Source of the DNA: Hahnella lacustris
GTDB taxonomy: Bacteria > Pseudomonadota > Gammaproteobacteria > Burkholderiales > Burkholderiaceae_A
Direction: 5' to 3'
DNA length: 64,000 bases
Assembly: GCA_965194655.1 (NCBI GenBank)
Contig: OZ239148.1
Location: 1,984,001-2,048,000 of the forward strand
Each line of letters opens with the position of its first letter. Positions within the stretch are counted from its first letter, which is position 1. The notes beneath the pieces were generated by a model, which had not been told where the DNA came from, made no database searches, and saw only the letters and a list, made by a program, of their open reading frames with translations. The translations under genes were made by a program, and so were the position numbers. Below, piece after piece: positions 52,863-61,953 of this stretch.

Positions 52863-54325
52863 AAAAGAATCGCCGCAAGGCCCAGGAAAATAAAGAAGCC
52901 CATAGAGTCCGTACTGAAGGTCAGCAGCACCGAAGCCCCCATGGCCGGATCACGACCCATTCGGTCGAGCGTCAATGGGACCAGAATCGCGATGATGGCC
53001 GCAATGAGCAGGTTCAACACAATGGCCAGCATCATGGTGAGACCCAAGAGCTCTGCCTGGGGGCTGTCCATGTAGAGGAGCCAAGCCACCGCGCCAGCCG
53101 CTGATCCCCAGACGACCCCGTTGAGCAGTGCAATGGAGAGTTCTTTTGCAAACAACCGGCGCACGGTCTCAGCGGTCACCTGCCCCAAAGCCAAGGAGCG
53201 GATGAAGAGCGTCATGGTCTGATTGCCAGAATTTCCAGCAATACCCGCGACAATCGGCATGAGCGCAGCCAGGGCCACCACACGCTCAATGACGCCCTCA
53301 AATGCCCCAATCACTCGCGAAGCAAAAAAAGCAGTGCAGAGGTTGAGGGCCAGCCAAAGCCATCGGTTTCTGGCTGACGCCCAGACCGAAGAGAAGAGAT
53401 CTTCTTCCTCCCGCAGACCGGCCTGGGCCAGCACATCGGAGTCGATGTCCTCTTGAATCACATCGACCGCCTCAGAGACGGTGAGCCGTCCAATGAGGCG
53501 GCCAGCCTCATCCAGTACAGGCGCTGAGACGAGGTCGTACCTCTGAAAAGCCTGAGCGGCCTCTAGAGCAGACTCCGTCGCCAAGAGGGTGACTGGATCG
53601 TGCCGCATAAGCTCCGAAACCTGGGAGTCGGGCTCGTGTAATAGAAGGGCGGCAATGGAGAGCGAACCCTTCAAGACATCCTTACGATCGACGACGAAGA
53701 TCTGATCGGTGTGATCAGGGAGCTCATCAAACCGTCGGAGGTAGCGCAGGACCACCTCCAGGGTGACATCATCCCGAATGGTCACCATGTCGAAGTCCAT
53801 GCGGGCGCCCACGCTCTCGGCATCGTAGGACATGGCCGCGCGAAGCTGCTCGCGCTCCTCAGTCGTCAGGCCTTGACGCACGCGATCCACCACACCAGCA
53901 GCCAACAGCGGCGCGAGCTCCGCGAGCTCATCCGTCTCGAGGGTTTGGGCTACGCGAACCTGCGCCTCGAATGACATGGCTTGAATGAGCATCTCTCGAA
54001 CAGGATCAGAGAGCTCCAGCAACACCTCTCCGGCAACAGACTCAGAGACCAAAGGCCAGATGGTCGATCGCTGTTCGGGTGGAAGGGCCTCGAGCACATA
54101 GGCCACGTCTGCGACGTGGAGATCGCGAATGCGAGGCTCTAGGAGCGCGGCGTGCTGCTTGGCCGTCAGCGCCTCGAGCAGACTCCGCCGGGAGGGCTCA
54201 CCCGCAATCTGCTCGCGATGCACGAGCTCGCTCTCCACACCAAACCGATGCAGCATGGCCTGAATATCGGCGAGGGCGCGCTGAGCCGCCTCAGCGTCTC
54301 TTCGCATGGCACTCAGCTCAGTCAT
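52859..54325 (-). CDS. mgtE: Magnesium transporter MgtE
   Basis: Mg2+-gated channel/transporter of 488 residues. The N-terminal superhelical domain (about 35-150) and two CBS domains (about 155-285, with DLVSAPVLDEAGRLIGRLT) sense Mg2+; five transmembrane helices occupy about 310-488, with the pore region PIVAGIAGNSGNQT. It overlaps the preceding aroE end by 8 bp and moaC by 4 bp. Confidence 0.96.
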   Translation of the reverse strand: MTELSAMRRDAEAAQRALADIQAMLHRFGVESELVHREQIAGEPSRRSLLEALTAKQHAALLEPRIRDLHVADVAYVLEALPPEQRSTIWPLVSESVAGEVLLELSDPVREMLIQAMSFEAQVRVAQTLETDELAELAPLLAAGVVDRVRQGLTTEEREQLRAAMSYDAESVGARMDFDMVTIRDDVTLEVVLRYLRRFDELPDHTDQIFVVDRKDVLKGSLSIAALLLHEPDSQVSELMRHDPVTLLATESALEAAQAFQRYDLVSAPVLDEAGRLIGRLTVSEAVDVIQEDIDSDVLAQAGLREEEDLFSSVWASARNRWLWLALNLCTAFFASRVIGAFEGVIERVVALAALMPIVAGIAGNSGNQTMTLFIRSLALGQVTAETVRRLFAKELSIALLNGVVWGSAAGAVAWLLYMDSPQAELLGLTMMLAIVLNLLIAAIIAILVPLTLDRMGRDPAMGASVLLTFSTDSMGFFIFLGLAAILF

Positions 54326-55193
54326 GTGCCTTCATGCCCTCCCTGATAAAAGCCAACACGGGCTCTGTCTCGGGACGCTGTCCCCGCCAACGCAAAAAAG
54401 CCTCCGCTGCCTGCTCTACCAGCATACCCAAGCCATCTGCCGTTTTTGAGATGTGCTGCGCTGCAGCCTCCTTTAAGAATTCCGTTGGCTCAGGCCCATA
54501 CATCATGTCGTAGGCGATCTTGGCTTCAGACCAGCATGCGGGTGAGAGCAACAAAGACTCACCGTGCAAGCTGGCCGCGGTCGCATTGATCACACCACTC
54601 GGTGCAGGACCCAGTGCAGCGGGCCATTGTTGTGCCAGCGTCTCTAGCCCCACCGCAGTCACCGGTGCGCCAAAGCGCTCAGCCACCGCCTGAGCCTTCT
54701 CCGGCGTTCGATTGGCCACGACCAGACCTTTGACCCCCGCCTGCAACAGCGGCGCAATCACGCCCTGCGCAGCGCCCCCCGCACCCAAGAGCAGTATGGT
54801 CTGCCCCTGAAGACCCTCCGGTCCCAGGTGGCGTTGCAGATCCAGCACCAGCCCTCGACCGTCCGTATTGTCCGCCTCCCACCCCGACTCTGTGGCGATC
54901 AGGGTGTTGACAGCCCGAGCGGCTTTCGCCGCTTCGGACAGGATCCAGCCCTGCGCTTGCGCAAGCTCAAAGGCCGCCTCTTTGAGGGGAACCGTCAGGT
55001 TAAGCCCTCGATAGCCTTCTTGATGCAAAAGCAGGAGTTTTTCCTTGAGCTCGGAGACTGGAACCTGGATGGCCTCATAGGCCACGGCCTGCTCGGTCTG
55101 TTCGGCAAAGGCCGCATGGATCTGTGGCGAGCGGCTGTGCGAGATCGGATCGCCCAGCACCGCATACCGATCGATGGATCTCGACTCCACCAC
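54318..55193 (-). CDS. aroE: Shikimate dehydrogenase AroE (in frame with the upstream ribonuclease)
   Basis: NADPH-dependent fourth step of the shikimate pathway. The AroE part spans about 285 residues from DRYAVLGDPISHSRSP. Other motifs: NLTVPLKEAAF with the catalytic Lys, ARAVNTL, NTDGRGLVLDL, the Rossmann loop LLGAGGAAQGV and ANRTPEKAQ. There is no stop between it and the ribonuclease domain: one frame runs from 57125 to 54318 (935 residues). The start given is the first of two adjacent in-frame GTG codons (55193, 55190) that could begin a free AroE; this is a guess. It may exist only as a fusion. Confidence 0.85.
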   Translation of the reverse strand: MVESRSIDRYAVLGDPISHSRSPQIHAAFAEQTEQAVAYEAIQVPVSELKEKLLLLHQEGYRGLNLTVPLKEAAFELAQAQGWILSEAAKAARAVNTLIATESGWEADNTDGRGLVLDLQRHLGPEGLQGQTILLLGAGGAAQGVIAPLLQAGVKGLVVANRTPEKAQAVAERFGAPVTAVGLETLAQQWPAALGPAPSGVINATAASLHGESLLLSPACWSEAKIAYDMMYGPEPTEFLKEAAAQHISKTADGLGMLVEQAAEAFLRWRGQRPETEPVLAFIREGMKAHD

Positions 55194-57125
55194 GGCGATG
55201 CCGCGAAGGTCGCACTCGATCAGAAGCCCGTCCATGCTGCGAACCTCGGCAATCACCTCGGTGCCTGGTGGCTGCATGCCCAGTTGTATCACCCGCCCCG
55301 TCGCAGGAATGCGCCGAAACCGAAAGACAAAATCCGAGCGCGTCGCAACCAGCGTCTCCTCGATGCGAATACCTGCTGCCTCCGCCGACCAGAACTCTCC
55401 TTCGAGTCCGTTCTGCTGGCCCAGCCAGCGCAGAGACCAATAGCGCTCCATATTGGATTGAAAGCTCGCGTACTGATCATAGGTGGCATCAAAGTGCGCC
55501 AGATCTGCAAAGAGTGCTGAGTCGCCCTCGCGAAACGCGGGCCTGGCATGCCCCAGAACCGAGAGCAGCTGCCATTGGTTGACCAGATCGGCATATCGCC
55601 GCAGGGGAGAGGTAGACCAAGCGTAGTGGCTCACGCCCAGCCCTTGGTGAGGGCCAGGCCCCGACTGCATCCGAACCCGCCCCATGGACTGCACACGGTA
55701 AAAGCCCGGAAGCTGCCCCAGAGCCAGCGTCTGACCCCAGGTCACATTCGTGAAGATCATCCACTCCGAGACGAGCAGGTCTACGGCCGACCCTCTTCGG
55801 CGCTGGGTGACCATCGGGGTTCCCCGACCTGTGCTGCGGGACTGCTCAGAGTCATCCTCCCAGTGCACGGTCACACTGAAATCCACCCGTCCAGTCGGCT
55901 CTGGCCGGCCGCGCACGGCCTCACGTTCAGCACGCAGATCCTGTGCCACGGAATAGAGCACCCGCAAGCCCTCCCAAGGGAGCGTCTCCTCGGAGTCTGG
56001 CAGGAGCGCGTCATCCCATCCACCCAGTCTCAGGTTCGCCTCGACGAAGGCCTGCTCAAGCCGCGTGAATGGGGGAGATCGCCGCCCCTCGGCGTCGATG
56101 TCCACGTAAAGGGAGACCACGGGAAGCCACTGTCCCTCATCGAGGGAGGCCAGTTGAACCAGACCCTCGGGGAGCATGGTGAACTTCTCTCCCGGGAAAT
56201 ACACCGTCGACGCACGATCACGCGCATGCTGGGCAAGCGCAGAATCAAAAGCAATCAGCAAACCCGGCGCAGCGATGTGCACGCCAATGCGCCAGCCAGA
56301 GTCTCTCGCCTCCAATGAAAAGCCATCATCAATTTCCGTGGTGGCCGCATCATCGATCGTATAAATGGGCGCGCTGGCCTTGGGAAGCTTGGCCATCCAG
56401 CCGTCCCTTAGGGCGGCTGCAGCTCGACTCTGATCTTCAGACCAGGGCAGCTGCTCGGGCTGACCAAACTGGGTCTTCAGAAATACCGATCGATGAAACG
56501 CATAGGCTGAGGGAAGGGCTCCGCGTGCCAATAGCAGCCGCTCAGGAGACTGCCCAAGTTGATGTGCCGCAGCCTCCAAGGCCTTGACCTCGATGGACTG
56601 GCGATCCGGAGAGACCAGGAAACGCAGAGGATGCTCTCGATAGCAATCTGGACATCCGCCATCGACCAGAGCCTGAGCCAGTTCGGCCTGGGCCTGAGCC
56701 AGTCGCTGACGCTTCTCCACCGCTGCGAGGGCCGTTCGAACCTGCTCCTCTGGAGCCGCCCGAAAGAGCCCCTTGCCTTTACGCTGAAAATAGATGGGTG
56801 CCGCCTGAATGGCAAGGAGAAGGCCAGCGGTCTCTTGTGAGCAGACGTTCTGGCCGAAAACCTCCGCACCAAACGCTTCGCATCGAAACTCATCAGGCGG
56901 GGCGCAAGACCACAGGAAGTCCAGTTCGAGACCCGCAGCGATGTCCTGCGCCTCCTGCATGAACGCATCTAGCGAGTCCGCCTTGAACTCCAGCACCACC
57001 TGAGCCGACTTCACCTTGAGCCTGCGCCCCGTGGAGAGCTCAACCTGCAGGCTCGCGGGGCTTCGCTCTCGGACCCAACCAGGCTTGAGGCTCCCAGACT
57101 CCTCGAAGAGTACGGCCTCAGCCAC
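55194..57125 (-). CDS. RNB-domain (RNase II-type) exoribonuclease (open into aroE)
   Basis: 3'-5' exoribonuclease part of about 644 residues. The RNB catalytic block is APIYTIDDAATTEIDDGFSL, with the Asp cluster that binds Mg, followed by GVHIAAPGLLI, FPGEKFTMLPEGL and the STSPLRRYADLVNQWQL helix-forming segment. An N-terminal helical/OB-like region and a short C-terminal beta region flank it. In Burkholderiales this family commonly precedes aroE as a separate gene; here the frame passes into AroE with no stop. The end is set at the base before the possible aroE GTG. It overlaps the mpl stop by 8 bp. Confidence 0.87.
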
Positions 57126-58506
57126 GGGCCAGCCCCTCTAGCAGTTGGGCATGCAAGCCGCCAAAACTGCCATTGCTCATCAATAGAAACTGGTCGCCCG
57201 GACGGGCACTGGAGATCGCTTCAGCCTTCAGCGCATCGAGGCTATGGAACACAGACGCCCGTTCCCCCAATGGGAGGAGTGCCTCCTCGAGAGACCAGTC
57301 CAACCCACCCGCATAGCCCATGACCCGATCGGCCTGGCGGAGTGCCTCGGCCAATTGTGCTCTCATCGTGCCAAGCTTCATGGTGTTGGAGCGTGGCTCG
57401 AAGACCGCGATGAGCCGCTGCCCCGAGCCGAGCGTGCGGCGAAGCCCGTCGATGGTGGTGCGGATGGCTGTGGGGTGGTGGGCGAAATCGTCATACACCC
57501 GTACCCCATCCACCTCTCCTCGAAGCTGCATGCGTCGCTTGACGCCCCGGAATCGCTTGAGCGACTCCACCGCTTGAGTGGCGTTCACCCCAAAGTACTC
57601 GACCGCCGAGATCGCCGCCAGCAGGTTCTCGCGATTGTGTTGACCAAGCAGGGGACTCTCGACCATGAGCCGCCGGCCGTCGGAGTGAACCATTTCGAAT
57701 CGCTCCCCTTCGGCTGACGTGGGCTCGCTGACTCCCAAGCACCACCCCGCTCGAACACCCTCAGCCCACGGTGCAGCCCCGAAGGCCTGGACTTCACTCC
57801 AACTGCCCCGTCGGAGCACGCGCTCTAAGGCCGGCTGCTGGGCGTTGACCACCACCCGCGCTCGGGACGACAAGGTCCGAATCCAATGGTGAAACTGGGT
57901 CTCAATGGCTTCGAGGTTTGAAAAGATGTCTGCGTGATCAAACTCCAGGTTGTTGAGCACAGCGACTTGGGCCCGCAGGTGGATGAACTTGGAGCGCTTG
58001 TCAAAAAACGCGGTGTCGTATTCGTCTGCCTCGACCACGAAGGGAGCGCCGAGCGAGCCGAGGCGGGCCGACACGCCGAAGTTCTCGGGCACGCCGCCAA
58101 TCAAGAATCCTGGGTTCAGGCCTGCATCTTCCAAAAGCCAGGCTGTGAGAGCGCTGGTGGTGGTCTTGCCATGGGTCCCAGCCACCGCCAGCACTCGATA
58201 GTCCGACAACAAGTGCTCCGCCATCCACTGAGGGCCCGACACCAGCCGGTCCCCTCGGTCGAGCAGGGCCTCAATCAGCGGAAGTCCCCGTCGGGCCACA
58301 TTGCCGACAACCCACTGGTCGGGCTTGAGGTCGAGCTGGTCGACACCAAAGCCTTCGATGAGCTCGATCCCAGCAGCCCGAAGCTGGTCGCTCATCGGCG
58401 GATAGACATTGGCATCACAGCCCGTGACGCGATGGCCCCGCGCAACCGCAAGCTGGGCAAGGCTGCCCATGTAGGTGCCACAAATTCCGATGATGTGTAG
58501 GTGCAT
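57118..58506 (-). CDS. mpl: Murein tripeptide ligase Mpl
   Basis: Attaches recycled L-Ala-gamma-D-Glu-meso-DAP to UDP-MurNAc. It has 462 residues. The N-terminal HIIGICGTYMGSLAQLA, the ATP loop GTHGKTTT, EADEYDTAFFDKRSKF, LEFDHADIF and YDDFAHHPTAIR are Mpl-type Mur ligase motifs. With amiC and anmK it indicates active wall recycling. A TACAAT hexamer five bases before the ATG suggests a leaderless message. Confidence 0.96.
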   Translation of the reverse strand: MHLHIIGICGTYMGSLAQLAVARGHRVTGCDANVYPPMSDQLRAAGIELIEGFGVDQLDLKPDQWVVGNVARRGLPLIEALLDRGDRLVSGPQWMAEHLLSDYRVLAVAGTHGKTTTSALTAWLLEDAGLNPGFLIGGVPENFGVSARLGSLGAPFVVEADEYDTAFFDKRSKFIHLRAQVAVLNNLEFDHADIFSNLEAIETQFHHWIRTLSSRARVVVNAQQPALERVLRRGSWSEVQAFGAAPWAEGVRAGWCLGVSEPTSAEGERFEMVHSDGRRLMVESPLLGQHNRENLLAAISAVEYFGVNATQAVESLKRFRGVKRRMQLRGEVDGVRVYDDFAHHPTAIRTTIDGLRRTLGSGQRLIAVFEPRSNTMKLGTMRAQLAEALRQADRVMGYAGGLDWSLEEALLPLGERASVFHSLDALKAEAISSARPGDQFLLMSNGSFGGLHAQLLEGLARG

Positions 58507-58511
58507 GGTGC

Positions 58512-58517
58512 ATTGTA
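58512..58517 (-). promoter_or_regulatory. Candidate -10 element for mpl
   Basis: TACAAT on the minus strand, 5 of 6 to the consensus. Only five bases separate it from the mpl ATG, so transcription would begin at or next to the start codon. A convincing -35 was not found. Confidence 0.3.
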
Positions 58518-58529
58518 GCCACGGGCATA

Positions 58530-59099
58530 ATGCCGTTCATGACGACGCTCCGTGCCGAAGTGGCCGCTCTCGCAGCGCAGTTCATCGTGGATGACGGGGT
58601 CGACTACCACGCTGCCAAGTCAAAGGCGCTGGCGCGACTCACTGGCGCCCGTATGGGTCGGGGACGTGAAGACCTTCCGACCAACGAGGAGGTCGAGGAC
58701 GCCGTCCGTGAACACCTTGCGCTCTTCTATGCCGACAGCCAGCCCCAGCGCCTGAGGGCGCTGCGAGTCTCCGCGGCCCGGCTCATGCAACGACTCGAGT
58801 CCTTCTCGCCGTGGCTCATGGGTGCGGTGGCCAATGGCACGGCAACGGAACACAGCGGCATTCAGATCGAATGCGTGGCAGACAGCGCGAAAGAGATTGG
58901 CATCGCTCTTTTCAATGCTGGCTACTCAACTGAGGCCTGTGAACTCGATGGCCCGCAGGGTCCACGAGAGTGCCTTGAACTCCTCTGGGAGGGGGAACCC
59001 ACTCGCATCGGGATTGTGCAACGCGCCCAGGGCCTCAGAGGTCGCGGCGGGCTCTCACTCTCGGATCTCCTTCAGCAACTTGACCAGGACTTGCCATGA
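58530..59099 (+). CDS. Conserved protein of unknown function opposite mpl
   Basis: A 189-residue soluble protein; an ATG at 58539 is an alternative start. The first part (AALAAQFIVDDGVDYHAAKSKA, shown in part, then LPTNEEVEDAVREHLALF) is helical and highly charged. The second part (AVANGTATEHSGIQIECVA) resembles a conserved family next to mpl and tlpA in Betaproteobacteria, sometimes labelled a Mur ligase though no Mur ligase motif is present. The ANGTATEHSGIQI stretch is faintly like a nucleotidyltransferase fold; that is a weak inference. It overlaps tlpA by 4 bp. Confidence 0.85.
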   Translation: MPFMTTLRAEVAALAAQFIVDDGVDYHAAKSKALARLTGARMGRGREDLPTNEEVEDAVREHLALFYADSQPQRLRALRVSAARLMQRLESFSPWLMGAVANGTATEHSGIQIECVADSAKEIGIALFNAGYSTEACELDGPQGPRECLELLWEGEPTRIGIVQRAQGLRGRGGLSLSDLLQQLDQDLP

Positions 59100-59617
59100 A
59101 CACTCGACGATCTCTCCTCTGGGCCCTCATCCTCATCACCGCGCTGGCCGCGGGTATTGGGGTGGGCGTCTGGCGCCTCACCCCTGATTCCACGCCTCGG
59201 GCCGACTGGTTTTTCCTGCTCGAGGCACCCAATGCCGAAGGAGAAAAGCAAGTCTTGGGGCAGCACAGAGGGCGACTGACGGTGGTCAATTTCTGGGCGA
59301 CCTGGTGCCCCCCTTGTGTGGAAGAAATGCCAGAACTGTCTCAATTTCATACCGATCTTGCTTTAAGTGGCGTCAAAGTGATCGGGATTGCGGTAGACTC
59401 CCCCAGCAGCGTGAGGGAGTTTCTGCAGGAGCGGCCCGTGAGTTATCCCAGCTTTACCCTCGGGGCCTCAGGCAGCGAGTTGGCGAGAAAGTTGGGCGCA
59501 CCCGCAGATGCCTTGCCCTACACCGTCCTCATCAATGAGGAGGGAGATGTCCTCAAACAAAAAATGGGTAAAATAACGGGGGATGAGCTCAGAACATGGA
59601 TAAAAGAGCTCAAATAA
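59096..59617 (+). CDS. Membrane-anchored TlpA-type thiol-disulfide oxidoreductase
   Basis: Periplasmic thioredoxin-like protein of 173 residues. An N-terminal hydrophobic anchor (LLWALILITALAAGIGVGVW) precedes an AhpC/TSA-redoxin domain with NFWATWCPPC at 65-74 (C71, C74) and a cis-Pro loop in ALPYTVLI. It may serve cytochrome c maturation or another envelope thiol pathway; substrate unknown. Its 3' end is AT-richer than its surroundings. Confidence 0.93.
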   Translation: MNTRRSLLWALILITALAAGIGVGVWRLTPDSTPRADWFFLLEAPNAEGEKQVLGQHRGRLTVVNFWATWCPPCVEEMPELSQFHTDLALSGVKVIGIAVDSPSSVREFLQERPVSYPSFTLGASGSELARKLGAPADALPYTVLINEEGDVLKQKMGKITGDELRTWIKELK

Positions 59618-59623
59618 ATACAA

Positions 59624-60100
59624 ATGACCGAAAAACCACAGGCGCTTCGTCTCTGGGTGCTTCACGGCCCCAATCTCAATCGGCTCGGCCTCCGAGAGCC
59701 CGCCATCTATGGCCACACCACGCTCGACCAGATCAACGAACGACTGAACCAACTGGGTTCGACGCTCAACGCCACGGTTGAACCCTTCCAGTCGAATCAC
59801 GAAGGTGCCCTGATTGATCGGATTCATCTGGCCGCCAGTGAACGCGTCGATGGGATCGTCATGAACCCCGGCGGGTTCACCCACACCAGCGTCGCCCTTC
59901 GGGACGCGCTGGCCTCAATCTCCATTCCATTTTTCGAAGTGCACATCAGCAACGTGTTTCGACGCGAGCCCTTTCGCCACCACTCTTACTTTTCCGACCT
60001 GGCCGTTGGTGTGGTGTGTGGCCTCGGCCCCTATGGCTATGAGGCCGCCCTCCAGAGCCTGGTGCGCACCCTCACCCCCTCCGCTTCACATAAGGACTAA
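59624..60100 (+). CDS. aroQ: 3-dehydroquinate dehydratase, type II
   Basis: Third step of the shikimate pathway, also represented here by a DAHP synthase and aroE. It has 158 residues. Motifs: VLHGPNLNRLGLREPAIYG with the catalytic Tyr, FQSNHEGALIDRI, MNPGGFTHTSVALRDAL and EVHISN. The aroQ-accB-accC order is widespread in proteobacteria. Confidence 0.97.
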   Translation: MTEKPQALRLWVLHGPNLNRLGLREPAIYGHTTLDQINERLNQLGSTLNATVEPFQSNHEGALIDRIHLAASERVDGIVMNPGGFTHTSVALRDALASISIPFFEVHISNVFRREPFRHHSYFSDLAVGVVCGLGPYGYEAALQSLVRTLTPSASHKD

Positions 60101-60106
60101 GGCAGC

Positions 60107-60583
60107 ATGGACCTTCGTAAACTGAAAACCCTCATCGACCTTGTCGCCGAATCCAGCATCTCTGAGCTTGAGATCACCGAAGGCGAGGGTAAGGTGCGCA
60201 TCGTCAAGGCCGCCCCTCAGGCTGCCGTAGCCCACGCCGCCCCCCTTGCTGCTGGGCCCGCCCCAATGGCTATGCCCGTTGCGCCTGTTGCGGCCCCCGC
60301 CAGCGCAGTCGCTTCAGAGGTCCAGGATAGCCCTCCCGCAGCACCCTCTGGCCACCGTGTGACCTCACCCATGGTGGGTACTTTCTATCGCGCTGCCTCT
60401 CCAGGCGGCGCGCCCTTTGTTTCCTTGGGTGATGCGGTCTCTGAGGGCCAGACCCTCTGCGTGATTGAGGCCATGAAGCTCATGAACGAGATCCCCGCAG
60501 ATCGCGCTGGGGTGATCAAGGAGATCCTGGTCGAGAACGGTCAAGCCGTTGAGTTCGGGCAGCCCCTCTTCGTGATCGGCTAG
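60107..60583 (+). CDS. accB: Acetyl-CoA carboxylase biotin carboxyl carrier protein
   Basis: Carries biotin between the two half-reactions that make malonyl-CoA. It has 158 residues: a short N-terminal helical region, an Ala/Pro-rich linker (about 35-80) and the biotinyl domain with the EAMKLMNEI motif and biotinylated K124. It lies 4 bp before accC. Confidence 0.98.
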   Translation: MDLRKLKTLIDLVAESSISELEITEGEGKVRIVKAAPQAAVAHAAPLAAGPAPMAMPVAPVAAPASAVASEVQDSPPAAPSGHRVTSPMVGTFYRAASPGGAPFVSLGDAVSEGQTLCVIEAMKLMNEIPADRAGVIKEILVENGQAVEFGQPLFVIG

Positions 60584-60587
60584 TCCC

Positions 60588-61943
60588 ATGGCCTTGTTTG
60601 AGAAAGTCCTCATCGCCAACCGCGGCGAAATTGCCCTGCGCATTCAGCGGGCCTGTCGTGAGCTCGGCATCAAGACGGTCGTGGTTCACTCCACTGCCGA
60701 CGCTGACGCCAAGTATGTCAAGCTGGCCGACGAATCGGTCTGTATTGGGCCTCCCCCCTCACGGGAGAGCTACCTCAATGTGCCTGCCATCATTGCCGCG
60801 GCGGAAGTCACAGACGCTGAGGCCATTCACCCCGGGTACGGCTTCCTGTCGGAGAACGCTGATTTTGCCGAGCGGGTCGAGCACAGCGGCTTTCAGTTCA
60901 TTGGCCCTTCACCTGACGTGATTCGCCTCATGGGCGACAAGGTGTCCGCCAAGAAGGCCATGATTGCTGCGGGCGTACCCTGTGTACCTGGTTCTGAGGG
61001 CGCGCTGAGTGACGACCCCAAGGAAATTGTCCGCACTGCACGCGCCATTGGATACCCCGTCATCATCAAAGCCGCCGGAGGGGGTGGAGGCCGAGGGATG
61101 CGTGTCGTTCACACGGAGGCCGCCCTCATCAACGCGGTCAACACCACGCGCGCAGAGGCTGCAGCGGCCTTTAACAACCCCGAGGTCTACATGGAGAAGT
61201 TCCTGGAGAACCCTCGGCACATTGAAGTCCAGATCCTCGCCGATCAGCACGGAAACGTGATTCACCTGGGCGAGCGTGATTGCTCGATGCAACGCAGACA
61301 CCAGAAGGTTCTCGAGGAGGCACCTGCCCCCCACATCACGCCACGACTGCGCGACAAGATCGGGGCGCGCTGTGCCGAGGCCTGTAAAAAAATTGGCTAT
61401 CGCGGTGCCGGGACCATCGAATTCCTATTTGAAAACGACGAGTTCTACTTCATCGAGATGAACACACGGGTTCAGGTGGAACATCCTGTCACGGAGCTCA
61501 TCACGGGCATTGATATTGTCCAGGAGCAGATTCGTGTCGCTTCGGGCGAGCGGCTTCGCTGGCGCCAAAAGGATGTGACCTTCAAAGGGCACGCGATCGA
61601 ATGCCGCATCAATGCCGAGGATCCTTTCAAGTTCACCCCCTCCCCCGGCCGCATCACCACCTGGCACACGCCCGGTGGGCCTGGCGTTCGCGTTGACTCC
61701 CATGCCTTCAGTGGATATGTGGTCCCGCCGCACTATGACTCCATGATCGGTAAGCTGATCTGCTTCGGGGACACCCGAGAACAAGCAATTGCTCGAATGG
61801 GAATCGCCCTCTCGGAAATGGCCGTCGAAGGCATCACCACCAATATTCCCCTGCATCGGATCATCGTGCGCGACTCCCACTTCATGGATGGTGGAACCTC
61901 CATTCATTACCTCGAACACATGCTCGCCGCGCGAGCCCGTTGA
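60588..61943 (+). CDS. accC: Acetyl-CoA carboxylase biotin carboxylase subunit
   Basis: ATP-grasp enzyme that carboxylates biotin on AccB. It has 451 residues, the normal length. Motifs: LIANRGEIALRIQRAC, the Gly-rich KAAGGGGGRGMRV, RDCSMQRRHQKVLEEAPAP, and EMNTRVQVEHPVTELITGID. accA and accD are elsewhere, as is usual. Confidence 0.98.
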   Translation: MALFEKVLIANRGEIALRIQRACRELGIKTVVVHSTADADAKYVKLADESVCIGPPPSRESYLNVPAIIAAAEVTDAEAIHPGYGFLSENADFAERVEHSGFQFIGPSPDVIRLMGDKVSAKKAMIAAGVPCVPGSEGALSDDPKEIVRTARAIGYPVIIKAAGGGGGRGMRVVHTEAALINAVNTTRAEAAAAFNNPEVYMEKFLENPRHIEVQILADQHGNVIHLGERDCSMQRRHQKVLEEAPAPHITPRLRDKIGARCAEACKKIGYRGAGTIEFLFENDEFYFIEMNTRVQVEHPVTELITGIDIVQEQIRVASGERLRWRQKDVTFKGHAIECRINAEDPFKFTPSPGRITTWHTPGGPGVRVDSHAFSGYVVPPHYDSMIGKLICFGDTREQAIARMGIALSEMAVEGITTNIPLHRIIVRDSHFMDGGTSIHYLEHMLAARAR

Positions 61944-61953
61944 GCAGGCCCGT

